Notes: generated by a model from the sequence alone, not told the origin. DNA of 54,615 bases from Christiangramia sp. (GCF_029937855.1 NZ_JAPYPC010000005.1:1-54615), one strand, 5' to 3'. Shown: positions 9,223 to 17,954, numbered from the stretch's first letter. Translations and numbers: made by a program.

Positions 9223-9777
9223 TCAAAATTCTGAAGGGAAAATACTTCGACATACTGGGCCCAGACTTCTATTGAAAACCAGGTTCCTGGATTCGTTTAT
9301 CACCTCTAATTCTATTGCGATCGCAGAAAAATCCCAGTATCCTATTTCCTTTACTATTTTACCCTCTACAAATTCAATATTTATCTGAGTGGGAACCATA
9401 TATTTTTTATTATTGGCTTTTAAGACACCTTCCCTTACACCTCGAAAATTTACCCAGGTTTTCCCATCATCGGTTACCACCATTTCAAATTGAGAATATC
9501 TATCTATAAACCTCCACCTGCTGAAAATTGCCTCATCTCTTTTATTTTTTTGTAAGACTTCGGAAATATCAATCCCCTTACTTTCAATAATATTGTGAAT
9601 TATGATTGCAGTATCTGCATAAAAGGTGACAAAGCTTTCCCAATCTTTGTTATCATAAGCCTCCAGTGATTCTTTATAGAATTCTATTTCTTCTGACTGC
9701 TGAGTGTATTGCCTTTTTGGCTCATTATGCGCTATAAAAAGCACTGCTGCGAATCCCAATGTTGCCACCTTGTTCAT
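9223..9777 (-). CDS. Exported NTF2-like protein
   Basis: 184 residues. A short hydrophobic N-terminus (MNKVATLGFAAVLFIAHN) suggests export. Residues about 30-150 fit an NTF2-like fold: EFYKESLEAYDNKDW, then FYADTAIIIHNI, and late strands KTWVNFRGVR and YMVPTQINIEFVEGKIV. This is the SnoaL-like family with no assigned activity. It lies 16 bases downstream of a second small NTF2-like gene and 29 bases upstream of the SDR gene, in the same orientation, so the series appears to be one transcript. The C-terminal tail after about residue 160 is not recognised. Confidence 0.7.
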   Translation of the reverse strand: MNKVATLGFAAVLFIAHNEPKRQYTQQSEEIEFYKESLEAYDNKDWESFVTFYADTAIIIHNIIESKGIDISEVLQKNKRDEAIFSRWRFIDRYSQFEMVVTDDGKTWVNFRGVREGVLKANNKKYMVPTQINIEFVEGKIVKEIGYWDFSAIAIELEVINESRNLVFNRSLGPVCRSIFPSEF

Positions 9778-9793
9778 ATTTCTCCTTTTTTGA

Positions 9794-10204
9794 TTACTCT
9801 ATAAATTGTATAAGTTCCTCCTTCCGCGAAATCCATGTGTGTTCAAAGAAATTTGAAATAAAATCACATTCTGTAGGTTGCCGTGCTTTTACAGTTCCAT
9901 GTACCACTATCCTGTCTTCGGTTACTATTTGAAACTTAAGATCTTCAAACTGAACATTGATCCAATGCCTCCTGAGTATAGCCCCTACTGAAATTTTATC
10001 TGGTGAAATTATTTCCGGTGAGACTTCATTCCACTTTATATCCGGTATAGACGCCGTGGTATGTCGTGAAGATTTATCCTTATCCTGCAAATCCTCATAG
10101 AACTTTAATATTTTCTGATGCTTGCCTATATTCTGTCCCATCAAACCATGGGATGAAGTCACTATCGCTATCATCAATGCCAAAAACAGTTGTGGTAGTT
10201 TCAT
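9794..10204 (-). CDS. Small exported protein, probably NTF2-like
   Basis: 136 residues from the ATG at 10204. A TTG at 10222 would extend it six codons and overlap the upstream stop, but the signal peptide (MKLPQLFLALMIAIVTSSHG) fits the ATG start. The mature part begins KHQKILKFYEDLQDKD and has a strand pattern (ISVGAILRRHWINVQFEDLK) resembling the neighbouring NTF2-like proteins, though the match is weak. It follows the barrel-domain gene at 10219 by 14 bases. Function not recognised. Confidence 0.6.
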   Translation of the reverse strand: MKLPQLFLALMIAIVTSSHGLMGQNIGKHQKILKFYEDLQDKDKSSRHTTASIPDIKWNEVSPEIISPDKISVGAILRRHWINVQFEDLKFQIVTEDRIVVHGTVKARQPTECDFISNFFEHTWISRKEELIQFIE

Positions 10205-10218
10205 CCCGGAATTATTTC

Positions 10219-10986
10219 TCAATTAGAAGCGTATGCTAAATCAGGTCTCATACGCCCGATTTTTGACTCATATTTATGTACATATTTCATCATTTCATCA
10301 AATAACTTTTCGCCTTCCTTTCCCAGAACTCTTTCGGTCTCATCGGAAGTTTGCGCATAAGATTGCGCATCTTTTGCGGAAATTACTACGAGGTAATAAT
10401 CTCCGTCACTTCCAAAACCATTACGGTAAACCCGAAAATGCTCTTTGGATTCTTTCTTTTCATAGAGTTCTTTAATTTCTAACATCTTATTTCTAAGATT
10501 TACCACATTTTCAGGAGTAACATGTAAAAAATGCCACTTTCTATATTCTTTTCCCGGTGTATTGGTAGTTAAGCCGTTCGGCATGTAAGACATCTCACTT
10601 ATAAGGTGCACAATATAATCGCGGTGGGAGTCATAGCATTTATTAAAGCGGGTGAATATCTGGCCAAATTTTTCTTCTCCCATTTTTTCAGCAAGCGGTG
10701 CTAGCGGATTTTTATCAAGATCGGCCATTTTGGTCACGGGAGATATACTTAAATATGTCCCATCATCTAAACTGGCTGTAGTAAAACTGGCGTCTTTAAG
10801 GCCATGTTCTTTACAGGCAGCGATAAAATCTTTGGTCACTGCCTCATACTCGGTTAGCATAGAGGGTTTAACCTTGTCTTCGTGTACCCAAAAGGCCTGA
10901 TTTTCATTCGTGGCCTGGGCAATTAGATTTGTAGTTTGTAATGAAAATAAAGCAACGAATAGCGGCAATAGAGATGTAGTTTTCAT
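10219..10986 (-). CDS. Exported protein with two dimeric alpha/beta-barrel-like repeats
   Basis: 255 residues with a signal peptide cleaved near IAQA. The mature protein appears to contain two ferredoxin-like repeats: residues about 30-125, starting AFWVHEDKVKPSMLTEYEAV, and about 145-245, starting KWHFLHVTPENVVNLRNKML with YRNGFGSDGDYYLVVISAKD. Such alternation is seen in NIPSNAP/ABM-like dimeric alpha/beta barrels. No cofactor motif is visible. It is the first gene of the minus-strand series that ends at 6957 and starts 124 bases after the LytTR regulator's stop. A role in the proposed periplasmic module is inferred only from position. Confidence 0.65.
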   Translation of the reverse strand: MKTTSLLPLFVALFSLQTTNLIAQATNENQAFWVHEDKVKPSMLTEYEAVTKDFIAACKEHGLKDASFTTASLDDGTYLSISPVTKMADLDKNPLAPLAEKMGEEKFGQIFTRFNKCYDSHRDYIVHLISEMSYMPNGLTTNTPGKEYRKWHFLHVTPENVVNLRNKMLEIKELYEKKESKEHFRVYRNGFGSDGDYYLVVISAKDAQSYAQTSDETERVLGKEGEKLFDEMMKYVHKYESKIGRMRPDLAYASN

Positions 10987-11110
10987 AATTTCTGACTTTT
11001 TTTAGTTAATCATAAACTAATATATACCTGTAAATCACTGAAAACAAATGATCTAGGACGAAGATACTGTTATATTGTCCGAAAGGTTAGAATTGATACC
11101 CGAATGGGGT

Positions 11111-11857
11111 TTAGATGGTTTGCAACCTCTTTAGAAGCTCTTTACGCATCTTTTTGGCCATGGGGATGGCCTTTTTGGAAATTACAATATGAGTGCCGGC
11201 AATTTCATCAATTCTAGAGAGGTTTATAATATAGGACCGATGCAGCCGGAAGAAATGTTTCTGAGGTAAATTTTTCTCCATTTCCTTGAGTGTACAAACC
11301 AGCAGAAATTCTTTTTTTGAGGTAATAATATGGCAATAATTACGGTCTGCCTCAATGTAAAGGATATCTCTGATATCTACTTTTATCATAGAGTCATGGT
11401 GCCTTATAAACAGGCAATCTTTCAGAATATAGGTAGAGCGAGCGTTGTTAAGCTCCTGCGGAAAGCTATCATCATTATTTTGTAGTTGCGAGATAGTTAA
11501 TTCTAAACTGCGTTGTAGGTCAAGCTTCTTAAATGGTTTAGAAATAAAAGCGTAGGGATGGGTGGCTTTTGCCCGCTTAAAGTAGGCCTCGTCATTATTG
11601 GCGGTAATATAAATCACAGCAATATTGCTATTATATTCTTGCATCTTTTGAGCTGTATCTATACCATCCAGGGGCCCTTTAAGTTGGATATCTATAAGTA
11701 AGATATCAGGGACTTCGTTCTTAATAAAATTTAATGCTTCTTTACCACTAGGGATGATTCCCAATACGATATGACCCATCTCTGCTAGTTGCATTGAGAT
11801 ATTGGCTGCAATGATCATTTCATCTTCAACTACTAATATCTTTGCAGGTTGCTCCAT
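11111..11857 (-). CDS. LytTR-family response regulator
   Basis: 248 residues. The receiver domain (about 5-120) has the acidic pair E11/D12, phosphoacceptor Asp56 in LLIDIQLKG, Thr85 and Lys107. It is followed by a LytTR DNA-binding domain (about 145-245) with DILYIEADRNYCHI and FFRLHRSYIINLSRI. It activates transcription from direct-repeat sites in known members. Its likely partner is the TPR kinase at 4657-6615, which has the HisKA_2 type usually paired with it in Flavobacteriia. It lies upstream and in the same direction as the exported-protein cluster at 10986-6957, which is a plausible target. Confidence 0.92.
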   Translation of the reverse strand: MEQPAKILVVEDEMIIAANISMQLAEMGHIVLGIIPSGKEALNFIKNEVPDILLIDIQLKGPLDGIDTAQKMQEYNSNIAVIYITANNDEAYFKRAKATHPYAFISKPFKKLDLQRSLELTISQLQNNDDSFPQELNNARSTYILKDCLFIRHHDSMIKVDIRDILYIEADRNYCHIITSKKEFLLVCTLKEMEKNLPQKHFFRLHRSYIINLSRIDEIAGTHIVISKKAIPMAKKMRKELLKRLQTI

Positions 11858-12138
11858 GGCAATGCTTTATTTTGGATTCAAATTAACTTCAGGGAAATAT
11901 TCATATAATACGGTTTTCAAAAAAGCAGGGATCTTACATAAGCCAATTAATTGAAATACAAAATATTAGGAGGAGGGTAAGACTGCTAATTTAATAAAAA
12001 CAAGAATAAAAAATAAGCTTTATTTCTGATTATTAGTCATATAGCATAAATCCAAATGTTTCGGAAAACAAATAGAATTCGTCCTCTTCAGGTTAAACAG
12101 CATATATGCTATCTATCACATACCTGCCATCCAAAGAT

Positions 12139-12573
12139 CTAAATGATACTCGATTTGAAATCATGAAAGTCTGACAAAATTAAATGAGTCGTAGGTTCTC
12201 CATAAGCCAAAAGCCTATCTATGAATTGCTGAAGATGCGACTGATCTTTCAGCACTACTTTCATAAAAATATTATGTGGGCCGGTAATTCTATATAGCTC
12301 TTTAATTTCCGGAAAATCATGCACCTGCTTATTAAAGTCCTTTAATTTCCCACTGAACATCTTTAGCATGATCATTACTTCCAGCCCATAACCCAGTTTA
12401 TTATAATCCAGCTGAGCCTTATAAGCTTTGATCACATTGGTTTCTTCCAGCTTTTGTACCCGCTCCCTTACCGAAGAAGGTGAAAGCCCTATTTGTTTTC
12501 CAATTTCAACAAATGATGCCCTGGAATTTAATTGAAGTCTGCTTATAATTTTAAGATCTATCGCGTCTACCAT
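12139..12573 (-). CDS. Lrp/AsnC-family transcriptional regulator
   Basis: About 144 residues from the ATG at 12573, where the typical family start (MVDAIDLKIISRLQLNSR) is found; a TTG at 12642 would add an unlikely 23-residue extension. The N-terminal winged HTH (IGKQIGLSPSSVRERVQKLE) is followed by the RAM/AsnC ligand domain with YRITGPHNIFMKV. Family members sense amino acids or related small molecules. It is divergent from a TauE/SafE transporter about 105 bases away, and regulation of that exporter is likely by analogy with Lrp-type exporter pairs. Confidence 0.93.
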   Translation of the reverse strand: MVDAIDLKIISRLQLNSRASFVEIGKQIGLSPSSVRERVQKLEETNVIKAYKAQLDYNKLGYGLEVMIMLKMFSGKLKDFNKQVHDFPEIKELYRITGPHNIFMKVVLKDQSHLQQFIDRLLAYGEPTTHLILSDFHDFKSSII

Positions 12574-12678
12574 AAAATAATCTGTAAAAACCTTAAAATT
12601 ATATTTTTCTATGGGAAAATCAAACAAAATCCGTTGAATCAATTTTAAAAATTATTGATCTCCAAGTACTTTTATACT

Positions 12679-13392
12679 ATGGATATGATGCTTTTATTAT
12701 TGATTATTGGAATATTTGTCGGGTTTTTTATTCAAACCATTATTGGCTTTGCAGGTGCGCTCATTGCTCTTCCTTTTTTACTATTTGTTATGCCTTTGCC
12801 CAGCGCCATCGCGTATCTGTCTATTTTTTATTTGATCTCCACCCCTTACTACGTTTATAAAGAGCGTCATAATATTGATAAGCAATTATTAATGAGGCTG
12901 GCGATCTCCTCCCTTATTGGAGTTGTAGCAGGAATTATCCTGCTAGTCTATGCCAAACCCATCATATTAAAAAAAGCACTGGGAGTATTTATTATTCTGT
13001 TTGTGCTGAACAGTCTGAGACCAAAAGGAGACCTGCAACTGGGAGCGAAGATGAAATATCTCTTTGGCTTTTTGGGAGGTTTCTTTTCCGGGGTTTTTTC
13101 TACAGGAGGCCCTTTGTATGTGATGATCGTAAAAAATGCCACACCAGATGTACGAACCTTTAGAGCCACGATGTTTGGGGTATTAGGCCTGGTGACTTTA
13201 ATTAGAATACCCGCCCTGGCCATCGGCGGAATCTTAACCTTAAATCAGTTATATAACTCTTTATTTGTGATCCCCTTTTTTATTCTTGCTATTTTCCTTG
13301 GCAAAAAAGTTTATATGAAATTAAACGAAAATGTTTTAAAGAAGGTCATCCTGGGTTTGTTGTGTCTTTCAGGAATTATGTTGATTTTCTAA
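12679..13392 (+). CDS. Sulfite exporter TauE/SafE family membrane protein
   Basis: About 237 residues from the ATG at 12679, with a TTG at 12655 as a less likely start. It has about eight hydrophobic segments in two halves. The typical repeated motifs are visible: GFFIQTIIGFAGALIALP in the first half and GFLGGFFSGVFSTGGPLY in the second. The family exports organosulfonates, sulfite or similar anions across the inner membrane. The divergent Lrp-type regulator suggests an amino-acid-derived substrate signal. Substrate not determinable from sequence. Confidence 0.9.
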   Translation: MDMMLLLLIIGIFVGFFIQTIIGFAGALIALPFLLFVMPLPSAIAYLSIFYLISTPYYVYKERHNIDKQLLMRLAISSLIGVVAGIILLVYAKPIILKKALGVFIILFVLNSLRPKGDLQLGAKMKYLFGFLGGFFSGVFSTGGPLYVMIVKNATPDVRTFRATMFGVLGLVTLIRIPALAIGGILTLNQLYNSLFVIPFFILAIFLGKKVYMKLNENVLKKVILGLLCLSGIMLIF

Positions 13393-13444
13393 ATTCTGCC
13401 TCATTATAAAAATATTTCTGCAATTTATTCACGCATAATATATG

Positions 13445-13452
13445 TAATTTTG
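13445..13452 (+). promoter_or_regulatory. Bacteroidota -7 promoter element
   Basis: TAATTTTG matches TAnnTTTG and lies 27 bases before the Crp-family ATG at 13480. Confidence 0.55.
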
Positions 13453-13479
13453 TGATCTGAATAACTTTCTGAAAATCGG

Positions 13480-14049
13480 ATGTTTCATCAAATAGCCACG
13501 CATATACAACGCGACATTCAGCTGGAAAAAGCTGAAATGGATGAATTCCTTAGTCTGTTAGTGGAAAAAAAAGTTTCAAAAAAGGATTTCCTCATCAAAC
13601 CTGGACAGGAAGTGCAATATGAATATTTTGTAGTTAAAGGCTGCTTAAAAGCTTATTACCTGGACAAAAAAGGCAACAAACATATTCTGCAATTCGCTAT
13701 TGAAGACTGGTGGATCAGTGATTTTGAAGCTTTTTTTAAAAATGAACCGGCTTCGCTACATATCGAAGCCATTGAAGATTCTTATTTACTAGGCATTAAA
13801 AAGGAAATCCTGGAACCTTTATATGAACGAATTCCTAAATTTGAACGTTTTTTCAGGATCAAAACCACCAATGCTTTTGTAGCGCTTAGAAGCCGAATCC
13901 TTTCCAGTCTGCAAATGGACGCGCGTGAACGCTATCTCGATTTCTGTGCTACCTATCCATCCATAGAAAAAAGAGTCCCAAATTATCATATCGCCAATTA
14001 CCTGGGGATCACTCCAGAAAGTTTGAGCCGCATTCGTAGATCGGTCTAA
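13480..14049 (+). CDS. Crp/Fnr-family transcriptional regulator
   Basis: 189 residues. A cyclic-nucleotide-binding-like beta roll (about 20-125; FLIKPGQEVQYEYFVVKGCL, then IEAIEDSYLLGI) is followed by the dimer helix and a short C-terminal HTH (YHIANYLGITPESLSRIRR). The cNMP-contacting Glu/Arg motif of true CRP is not evident. Bacteroidota members of this short type generally act without cAMP. The gene has its own promoter and is followed by an Old Yellow Enzyme gene with a separate promoter, which suggests control of a reductive stress response. Confidence 0.9.
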   Translation: MFHQIATHIQRDIQLEKAEMDEFLSLLVEKKVSKKDFLIKPGQEVQYEYFVVKGCLKAYYLDKKGNKHILQFAIEDWWISDFEAFFKNEPASLHIEAIEDSYLLGIKKEILEPLYERIPKFERFFRIKTTNAFVALRSRILSSLQMDARERYLDFCATYPSIEKRVPNYHIANYLGITPESLSRIRRSV

Positions 14050-14111
14050 TGCTTAACATGCTTTAACGCTTCTTATTAACCTACATCAATTTTTAGAAGA
14101 AGGCTTTCCGG

Positions 14112-14119
14112 TACTTTTG
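14112..14119 (+). promoter_or_regulatory. Bacteroidota -7 promoter element
   Basis: TACTTTTG matches TAnnTTTG and lies 25 bases before the alkene reductase ATG at 14145. Confidence 0.55.
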
Positions 14120-14144
14120 TATTCAATTTTTGAAGAATTAAACT

Positions 14145-15260
14145 ATGAGTACACAAGCACTTTTAAAAACATACAAATTAGGCGACCTGGAACTTAAAAA
14201 TCGGGTTATAATGGCACCCATGACACGTGGTCGTGCAGATAACGAGGAGAAAAAGCCTACCCGTGAACTACATGCAGAATATTATAAGCAGCGTGCAAGT
14301 GCAGGTCTTATCATTTCAGAAGGTTCGCAGATTTCTGAAGATGCCGTTGGTTATATAAATACACCTGGAATTCATTCAAAACCACAAATAGAAGGATGGA
14401 AAGAAGTGACCTCTGCAGTTCACGATGCCGATGGAAAAATCTTTATTCAGCTTTGGCATGTGGGCAGGATGTCCCATCCAGATTTTCATGGCGGTGAGTT
14501 GCCACTGGCACCTTCCCCGGTAAATCCAAATGCTAAATCTTTTACACCGGAAGGTTTTAAAGACACCGTGGCACCAAGAGAAATGACCATTGATGACATC
14601 AAGCAAACGATTGCCGATTTTAAACAGGCTGCAAAGAATGCCATGGAAGCCGGTTTTGACGGAGTAGAAATTCACTCTTCTAATGGTTATCTTTTTCATC
14701 AGTTCTTTAATGCAACTTCCAACCATAGAAATGATGAGTATGGCGGAAGCATAGAGAACAGGGCCAAAATACTTTTTGAGGTTCTTGATGCCGTTAAAGA
14801 GGTAATGCCAGAAAATAGAATTGGTATTCGCCTTAATCCTTCCATGCATGGATTATTTGGAATGACGATGGACGAAGAAACGATCCCTACTTTCGATTAC
14901 ATTATTGAGAAACTGAATGAGTATGATCTTTCCTACCTTCATCTTTCGGAACCTTTCTCAGATGTATCTGAAATTTCTTTTGCTGAAACACATATCGCCA
15001 AACGTTACCGTCCGGTTTATAATGGGACATTAATGATCAACAGCAATTTTGATCAGGAAAAAGGAAACAAGGTAATTGAAGATGGCGATGCAGATCTTGT
15101 CGCTTTTGGAAAACCTTTTATTTCCAATCCAGATCTTGCTGAAAGGTTTGCTCAGGATGTGGAGCTTGATCCGTGGGATGAGGATACTTTTTACTCTGGT
15201 GGTGAAAAAGGATATACCGATTATAAAGTAAAAACAGAAAGAGAAGGAGTTCTTAATTAA
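14145..15260 (+). CDS. Alkene reductase (Old Yellow Enzyme, NADH:flavin oxidoreductase)
   Basis: 371 residues, full family length. An FMN-binding TIM barrel begins KLGDLELKNRVIMAPMTR. The catalytic segment EIHSSNGYLFHQF supplies His177 and Asn180, the pair that binds the carbonyl or nitro group of the substrate, and FNATSNHRNDEYGGS follows as usual. These enzymes reduce activated C=C bonds of enals, enones and quinones, or nitro compounds, using NAD(P)H. It lies downstream of a Crp-type regulator and convergent to an SDR gene, separated by a strong bidirectional terminator. Probable role: detoxification of electrophiles. Confidence 0.94.
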   Translation: MSTQALLKTYKLGDLELKNRVIMAPMTRGRADNEEKKPTRELHAEYYKQRASAGLIISEGSQISEDAVGYINTPGIHSKPQIEGWKEVTSAVHDADGKIFIQLWHVGRMSHPDFHGGELPLAPSPVNPNAKSFTPEGFKDTVAPREMTIDDIKQTIADFKQAAKNAMEAGFDGVEIHSSNGYLFHQFFNATSNHRNDEYGGSIENRAKILFEVLDAVKEVMPENRIGIRLNPSMHGLFGMTMDEETIPTFDYIIEKLNEYDLSYLHLSEPFSDVSEISFAETHIAKRYRPVYNGTLMINSNFDQEKGNKVIEDGDADLVAFGKPFISNPDLAERFAQDVELDPWDEDTFYSGGEKGYTDYKVKTEREGVLN

Positions 15261-15278
15261 TTTAGAAATATCAGTTAT

Positions 15279-15317
15279 AAAAAAGTCCTTTAGATCATTT
15301 CTAAAGGACTTTTTTTA
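15279..15317. terminator. Bidirectional intrinsic terminator
   Basis: An 11-bp perfect stem (AAGTCCTTTAG with CTAAAGGACTT) with a 7-base loop is flanked by A and T tracts, extending the pairing. It separates the convergent alkene reductase and SDR genes and should work in both directions. Confidence 0.9.
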
Positions 15318-15343
15318 TGTTAATTCAAACAATACTCAAAAAT

Positions 15344-16090
15344 CTAGAATTCCTGTACCGTTGGTCTTATCACGATCTCATTCACATCTACATCATTTGG
15401 TTGTTCAATTGCATAAGCAATAGCCCTGGCAATAGAATCTCCGGGAATCGCCTGCTTGTAAAATTCATTTACATTTTCTGAACTTTCATCATGGCTACTT
15501 CCATATTTTAATTCAGAATCTATAGCTCCAGGTTCAATAGTAGTAGTTCTAATATTTCCACCTACTTCATGTCTCAATCCTTCAGAAATTGCTCTTACCG
15601 CATATTTCGTTCCACTGTAAACCGTTCCTCCGGGGCTAAATACTTTAATCCCCGCCACTGAAGACAGGTTAATAAAGTGCCCATGTCCCTGTTCCTGGAA
15701 TACCGGTAAAGCCGCAGAAATTCCGTACAACACTCCTTTTACGTTGATGTCTATCATTTTATCCCACTCTTCTACCTTATCCTCAGCCATCGGTGCGATC
15801 GCCATAAGACCGGCATTATTGATAAGCACATCAATTTTTCCAAATTCTTTTTTGGTGGTATCTATAAGATTTTTCACTTCCTTTCTATTGGTCACATCGG
15901 TTTTCACTACCAATGCTTCGCCTCCATTTTTCTTAATGTCTTCGGCAATAGCTTCCAGTTTTTCCTTACGTCTGGCAGCAATGACTACTTTGGCTCCTTT
16001 TGAAGCTAAATGACGGGCAGTATCTTCACCTAGTCCGCTGCTTCCACCTGTAATTATTACTACTTTTCCTTTAATATTATCGTCCATCAT
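15344..16090 (-). CDS. SDR-family oxidoreductase (classical)
   Basis: 248 residues with the cofactor motif GGSSGLG (about 15-21), the NNAG motif in VLINNAGLMAI, the catalytic Ser in NLSSVAG and YSGTKYAV (Tyr/Lys). This is a classical short-chain dehydrogenase of the YdfG/clavaldehyde-type group that reduces carbonyls with NADPH (AARRKEK after strand 2 favours NADP). Two consecutive ATG codons (16090 and 16087) are possible starts. It has its own promoter element at 16124-16131. With the adjacent alkene reductase it suggests stepwise reduction of enals/enones and aldehydes. Confidence 0.92.
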   Translation of the reverse strand: MMDDNIKGKVVIITGGSSGLGEDTARHLASKGAKVVIAARRKEKLEAIAEDIKKNGGEALVVKTDVTNRKEVKNLIDTTKKEFGKIDVLINNAGLMAIAPMAEDKVEEWDKMIDINVKGVLYGISAALPVFQEQGHGHFINLSSVAGIKVFSPGGTVYSGTKYAVRAISEGLRHEVGGNIRTTTIEPGAIDSELKYGSSHDESSENVNEFYKQAIPGDSIARAIAYAIEQPNDVDVNEIVIRPTVQEF

Positions 16091-16123
16091 TCTATAATTT
16101 TAATTTATGATTCCTTGAGAAGA

Positions 16124-16131
16124 CAAAACTA
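16124..16131 (-). promoter_or_regulatory. Bacteroidota -7 promoter element
   Basis: TAGTTTTG on the minus strand matches TAnnTTTG, 33 bases before the SDR start. Confidence 0.5.
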
Positions 16132-16373
16132 GGGCTCTTAAATAAGGAAATCTGGTATATCGAGATGATTATAAATAGTTTAACCTGTTTTCTTAACCTA
16201 GGTCAAGAGGATTCCTTAACAGAAGTTTAAATAAGAATCCTGCCTCGAATAGATTCTAATAAATCCTGAAATTATTACTTTTCTGAATAAACTATGAATT
16301 TCAATAATTGTCGGCTAACTTTATTCCTGGAACAATGAGGTTTAATAAGGTCACCCCCGATTTACAAAAGGAA

Positions 16374-17003
16374 ATGAGCATAGCATTTTCAGAAGTCAGT
16401 TTTTCTTACCATCCTGAACAGGATCCGGTAATCAATAAGGTATCATTAGAAGCAAATCCTGGGGATGTAATTGGCATCAAAGGAAGCTCAGGATCAGGAA
16501 AAACTACACTGTTTCGTCTGCTTCTGGGTTTTGAAACTCCCACTAGCGGAAAAATTCTATATAAAGGCAAAGAATTGAAACCGGAGCGAATAAAAGTTTT
16601 ACGTAAACAAACAAGCTGGTTACCCCAGGATCTGGATTTAGGAGAAGGTCCTCTTAGCGAAGTGTTTTTCTATCCCTTTACTTTTAAAGCCAACAAATCG
16701 AAAATACCTTCAGAAGAAAAGGTGTTGGAAATTTTTGCAGCTCTGGGCCTGAATAAAAATATCTGGACACAATTATTTAGTGATCTTTCTACCGGACAGC
16801 GTCAACGCGTAGGACTTGCATTGGGCTATTTGATGGATAAAAATATACTCATTTTAGATGAACCTACCTCTGCCCTGGACGACGAATCCAAAGAGAAAGT
16901 AGAAAATTTACTTTTTGACGGCACACGTATTATTATCTCTGCTTCTCACGATCCATGGTGGCTTGAGCGATGTTCAAAAGTGATCGATTTAAATGCTTCC
17001 TAA
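16374..17003 (+). CDS. fetA: ABC transporter ATP-binding protein, FetA-like
   Basis: About 209 residues from the ATG at 16374, which has AAAGGA immediately upstream; an ATG at 16335 is an alternative. Walker A GSSGSGKTT, Q-loop WLPQDL, signature LSTGQRQRV and Walker B ILILDEPTSALDD are all intact. The C-terminal part is short, as in FetA/YbbL. It overlaps the FetB-like permease by 11 bases. FetAB exports iron and supports peroxide resistance in Escherichia coli. The same role here is inferred from gene pairing. Confidence 0.88.
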   Translation: MSIAFSEVSFSYHPEQDPVINKVSLEANPGDVIGIKGSSGSGKTTLFRLLLGFETPTSGKILYKGKELKPERIKVLRKQTSWLPQDLDLGEGPLSEVFFYPFTFKANKSKIPSEEKVLEIFAALGLNKNIWTQLFSDLSTGQRQRVGLALGYLMDKNILILDEPTSALDDESKEKVENLLFDGTRIIISASHDPWWLERCSKVIDLNAS

Positions 17004-17799
17004 TATGGATATTATAGATCTCACCTGGCCTCAGTTAGCTATTGGTTTTGCCATTCTCATTATACCGGCGTTTATACTCTGGAAATTTAAAACCGGCCTC
17101 CTCAGCAAAATGGGAATTGCCGTAGTGCGGATGACCCTCCAATTAATATTCGTAGGTTACTATTTAGAATATTTGTTTGAATACGACAATGCCTGGATAA
17201 ACATGGGTTGGATCTTCATCATGGTTGTTGTAGCCGACTATGCGACCATAGATCGCAGTGAACTTAAACGCACAAAGGGGCTTCTAATCAGTATATTTGG
17301 AGCCACATTTTTAGGAATTATAATAATTGATATTTTTTTCCTTCGATTTGTGATACAGCTACCTGAACTTCTTGCCGCCCAATATACCATTCCCATAACC
17401 GGTATGGTGCTGGGTAACTGCCTGCGCAGTAATGTAATTGGTATTAATGAATTCTATTATGGTTTATCTGGTCACCAGGAACGCTACCGGTACTTTCTGG
17501 CCAATGGAGCAAGTCGCAGGGAGGCCATTTATCCTTTTTTCCAAGGCGCTTTAAAGAAATCTGCCAATCCCACCCTCGCTTCTATGGCTACTATAGGCCT
17601 GGTTTCCTTACCCGGAATGATGACAGGGCAAATTTTAAGCGGTAGTTCACCACTTATAGCAATTAAATACCAGATCATGATCATGCTGGCGATCTTCTCC
17701 GGCACTATTTTGTCTGTGTATTTGGGGATCAGGTTTTCCAGTAAATTTGTTTTTGATAAACAGGATAATTTTAACAAGAACATTTTAAAGAAGAATTAA
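16993..17799 (+). CDS. fetB: ABC transporter permease, FetB-like (UPF0014)
   Basis: 268 residues with about seven membrane segments and the family-typical signatures VRMTLQLIFVGYYLEYLFEY and YTIPITGMVLGNC, plus LASMATIGLVSLPGMMTGQIL near the C-terminus. The start at 16993 overlaps the ATPase gene; a second ATG at 17005 follows its stop directly. This is the inner-membrane partner of the FetA-like ATPase, together predicted to export iron. No terminator is obvious after it. Confidence 0.92.
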   Translation: MLPNMDIIDLTWPQLAIGFAILIIPAFILWKFKTGLLSKMGIAVVRMTLQLIFVGYYLEYLFEYDNAWINMGWIFIMVVVADYATIDRSELKRTKGLLISIFGATFLGIIIIDIFFLRFVIQLPELLAAQYTIPITGMVLGNCLRSNVIGINEFYYGLSGHQERYRYFLANGASRREAIYPFFQGALKKSANPTLASMATIGLVSLPGMMTGQILSGSSPLIAIKYQIMIMLAIFSGTILSVYLGIRFSSKFVFDKQDNFNKNILKKN

Positions 17800-17954
17800 T
17801 TTGGATTCCCTCCCTAATAAATAGAATTCCAGTTATCTACCTAACAAATTGAAATTTTATTCAATTAAAAAACTTCTAATAAAACCGCATTCTCATTATT
17901 CTCGTAACTATAATATGTATATTGTCGCGGAAATTTAGCCGCTTAATCTTATAA

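Noticed and set aside
10205-10222. TTG start for the small NTF2-like gene
   Set aside because: It would add six residues before a signal peptide that begins properly at the ATG at 10204.
12574-12642. TTG start for the Lrp-type regulator
   Set aside because: The extension is not seen in the family; the ATG at 12573 gives the standard N-terminus.
14376-14849. Minus-strand frame opposite the alkene reductase
   Set aside because: No signal of function; the plus-strand gene is complete and strongly conserved.
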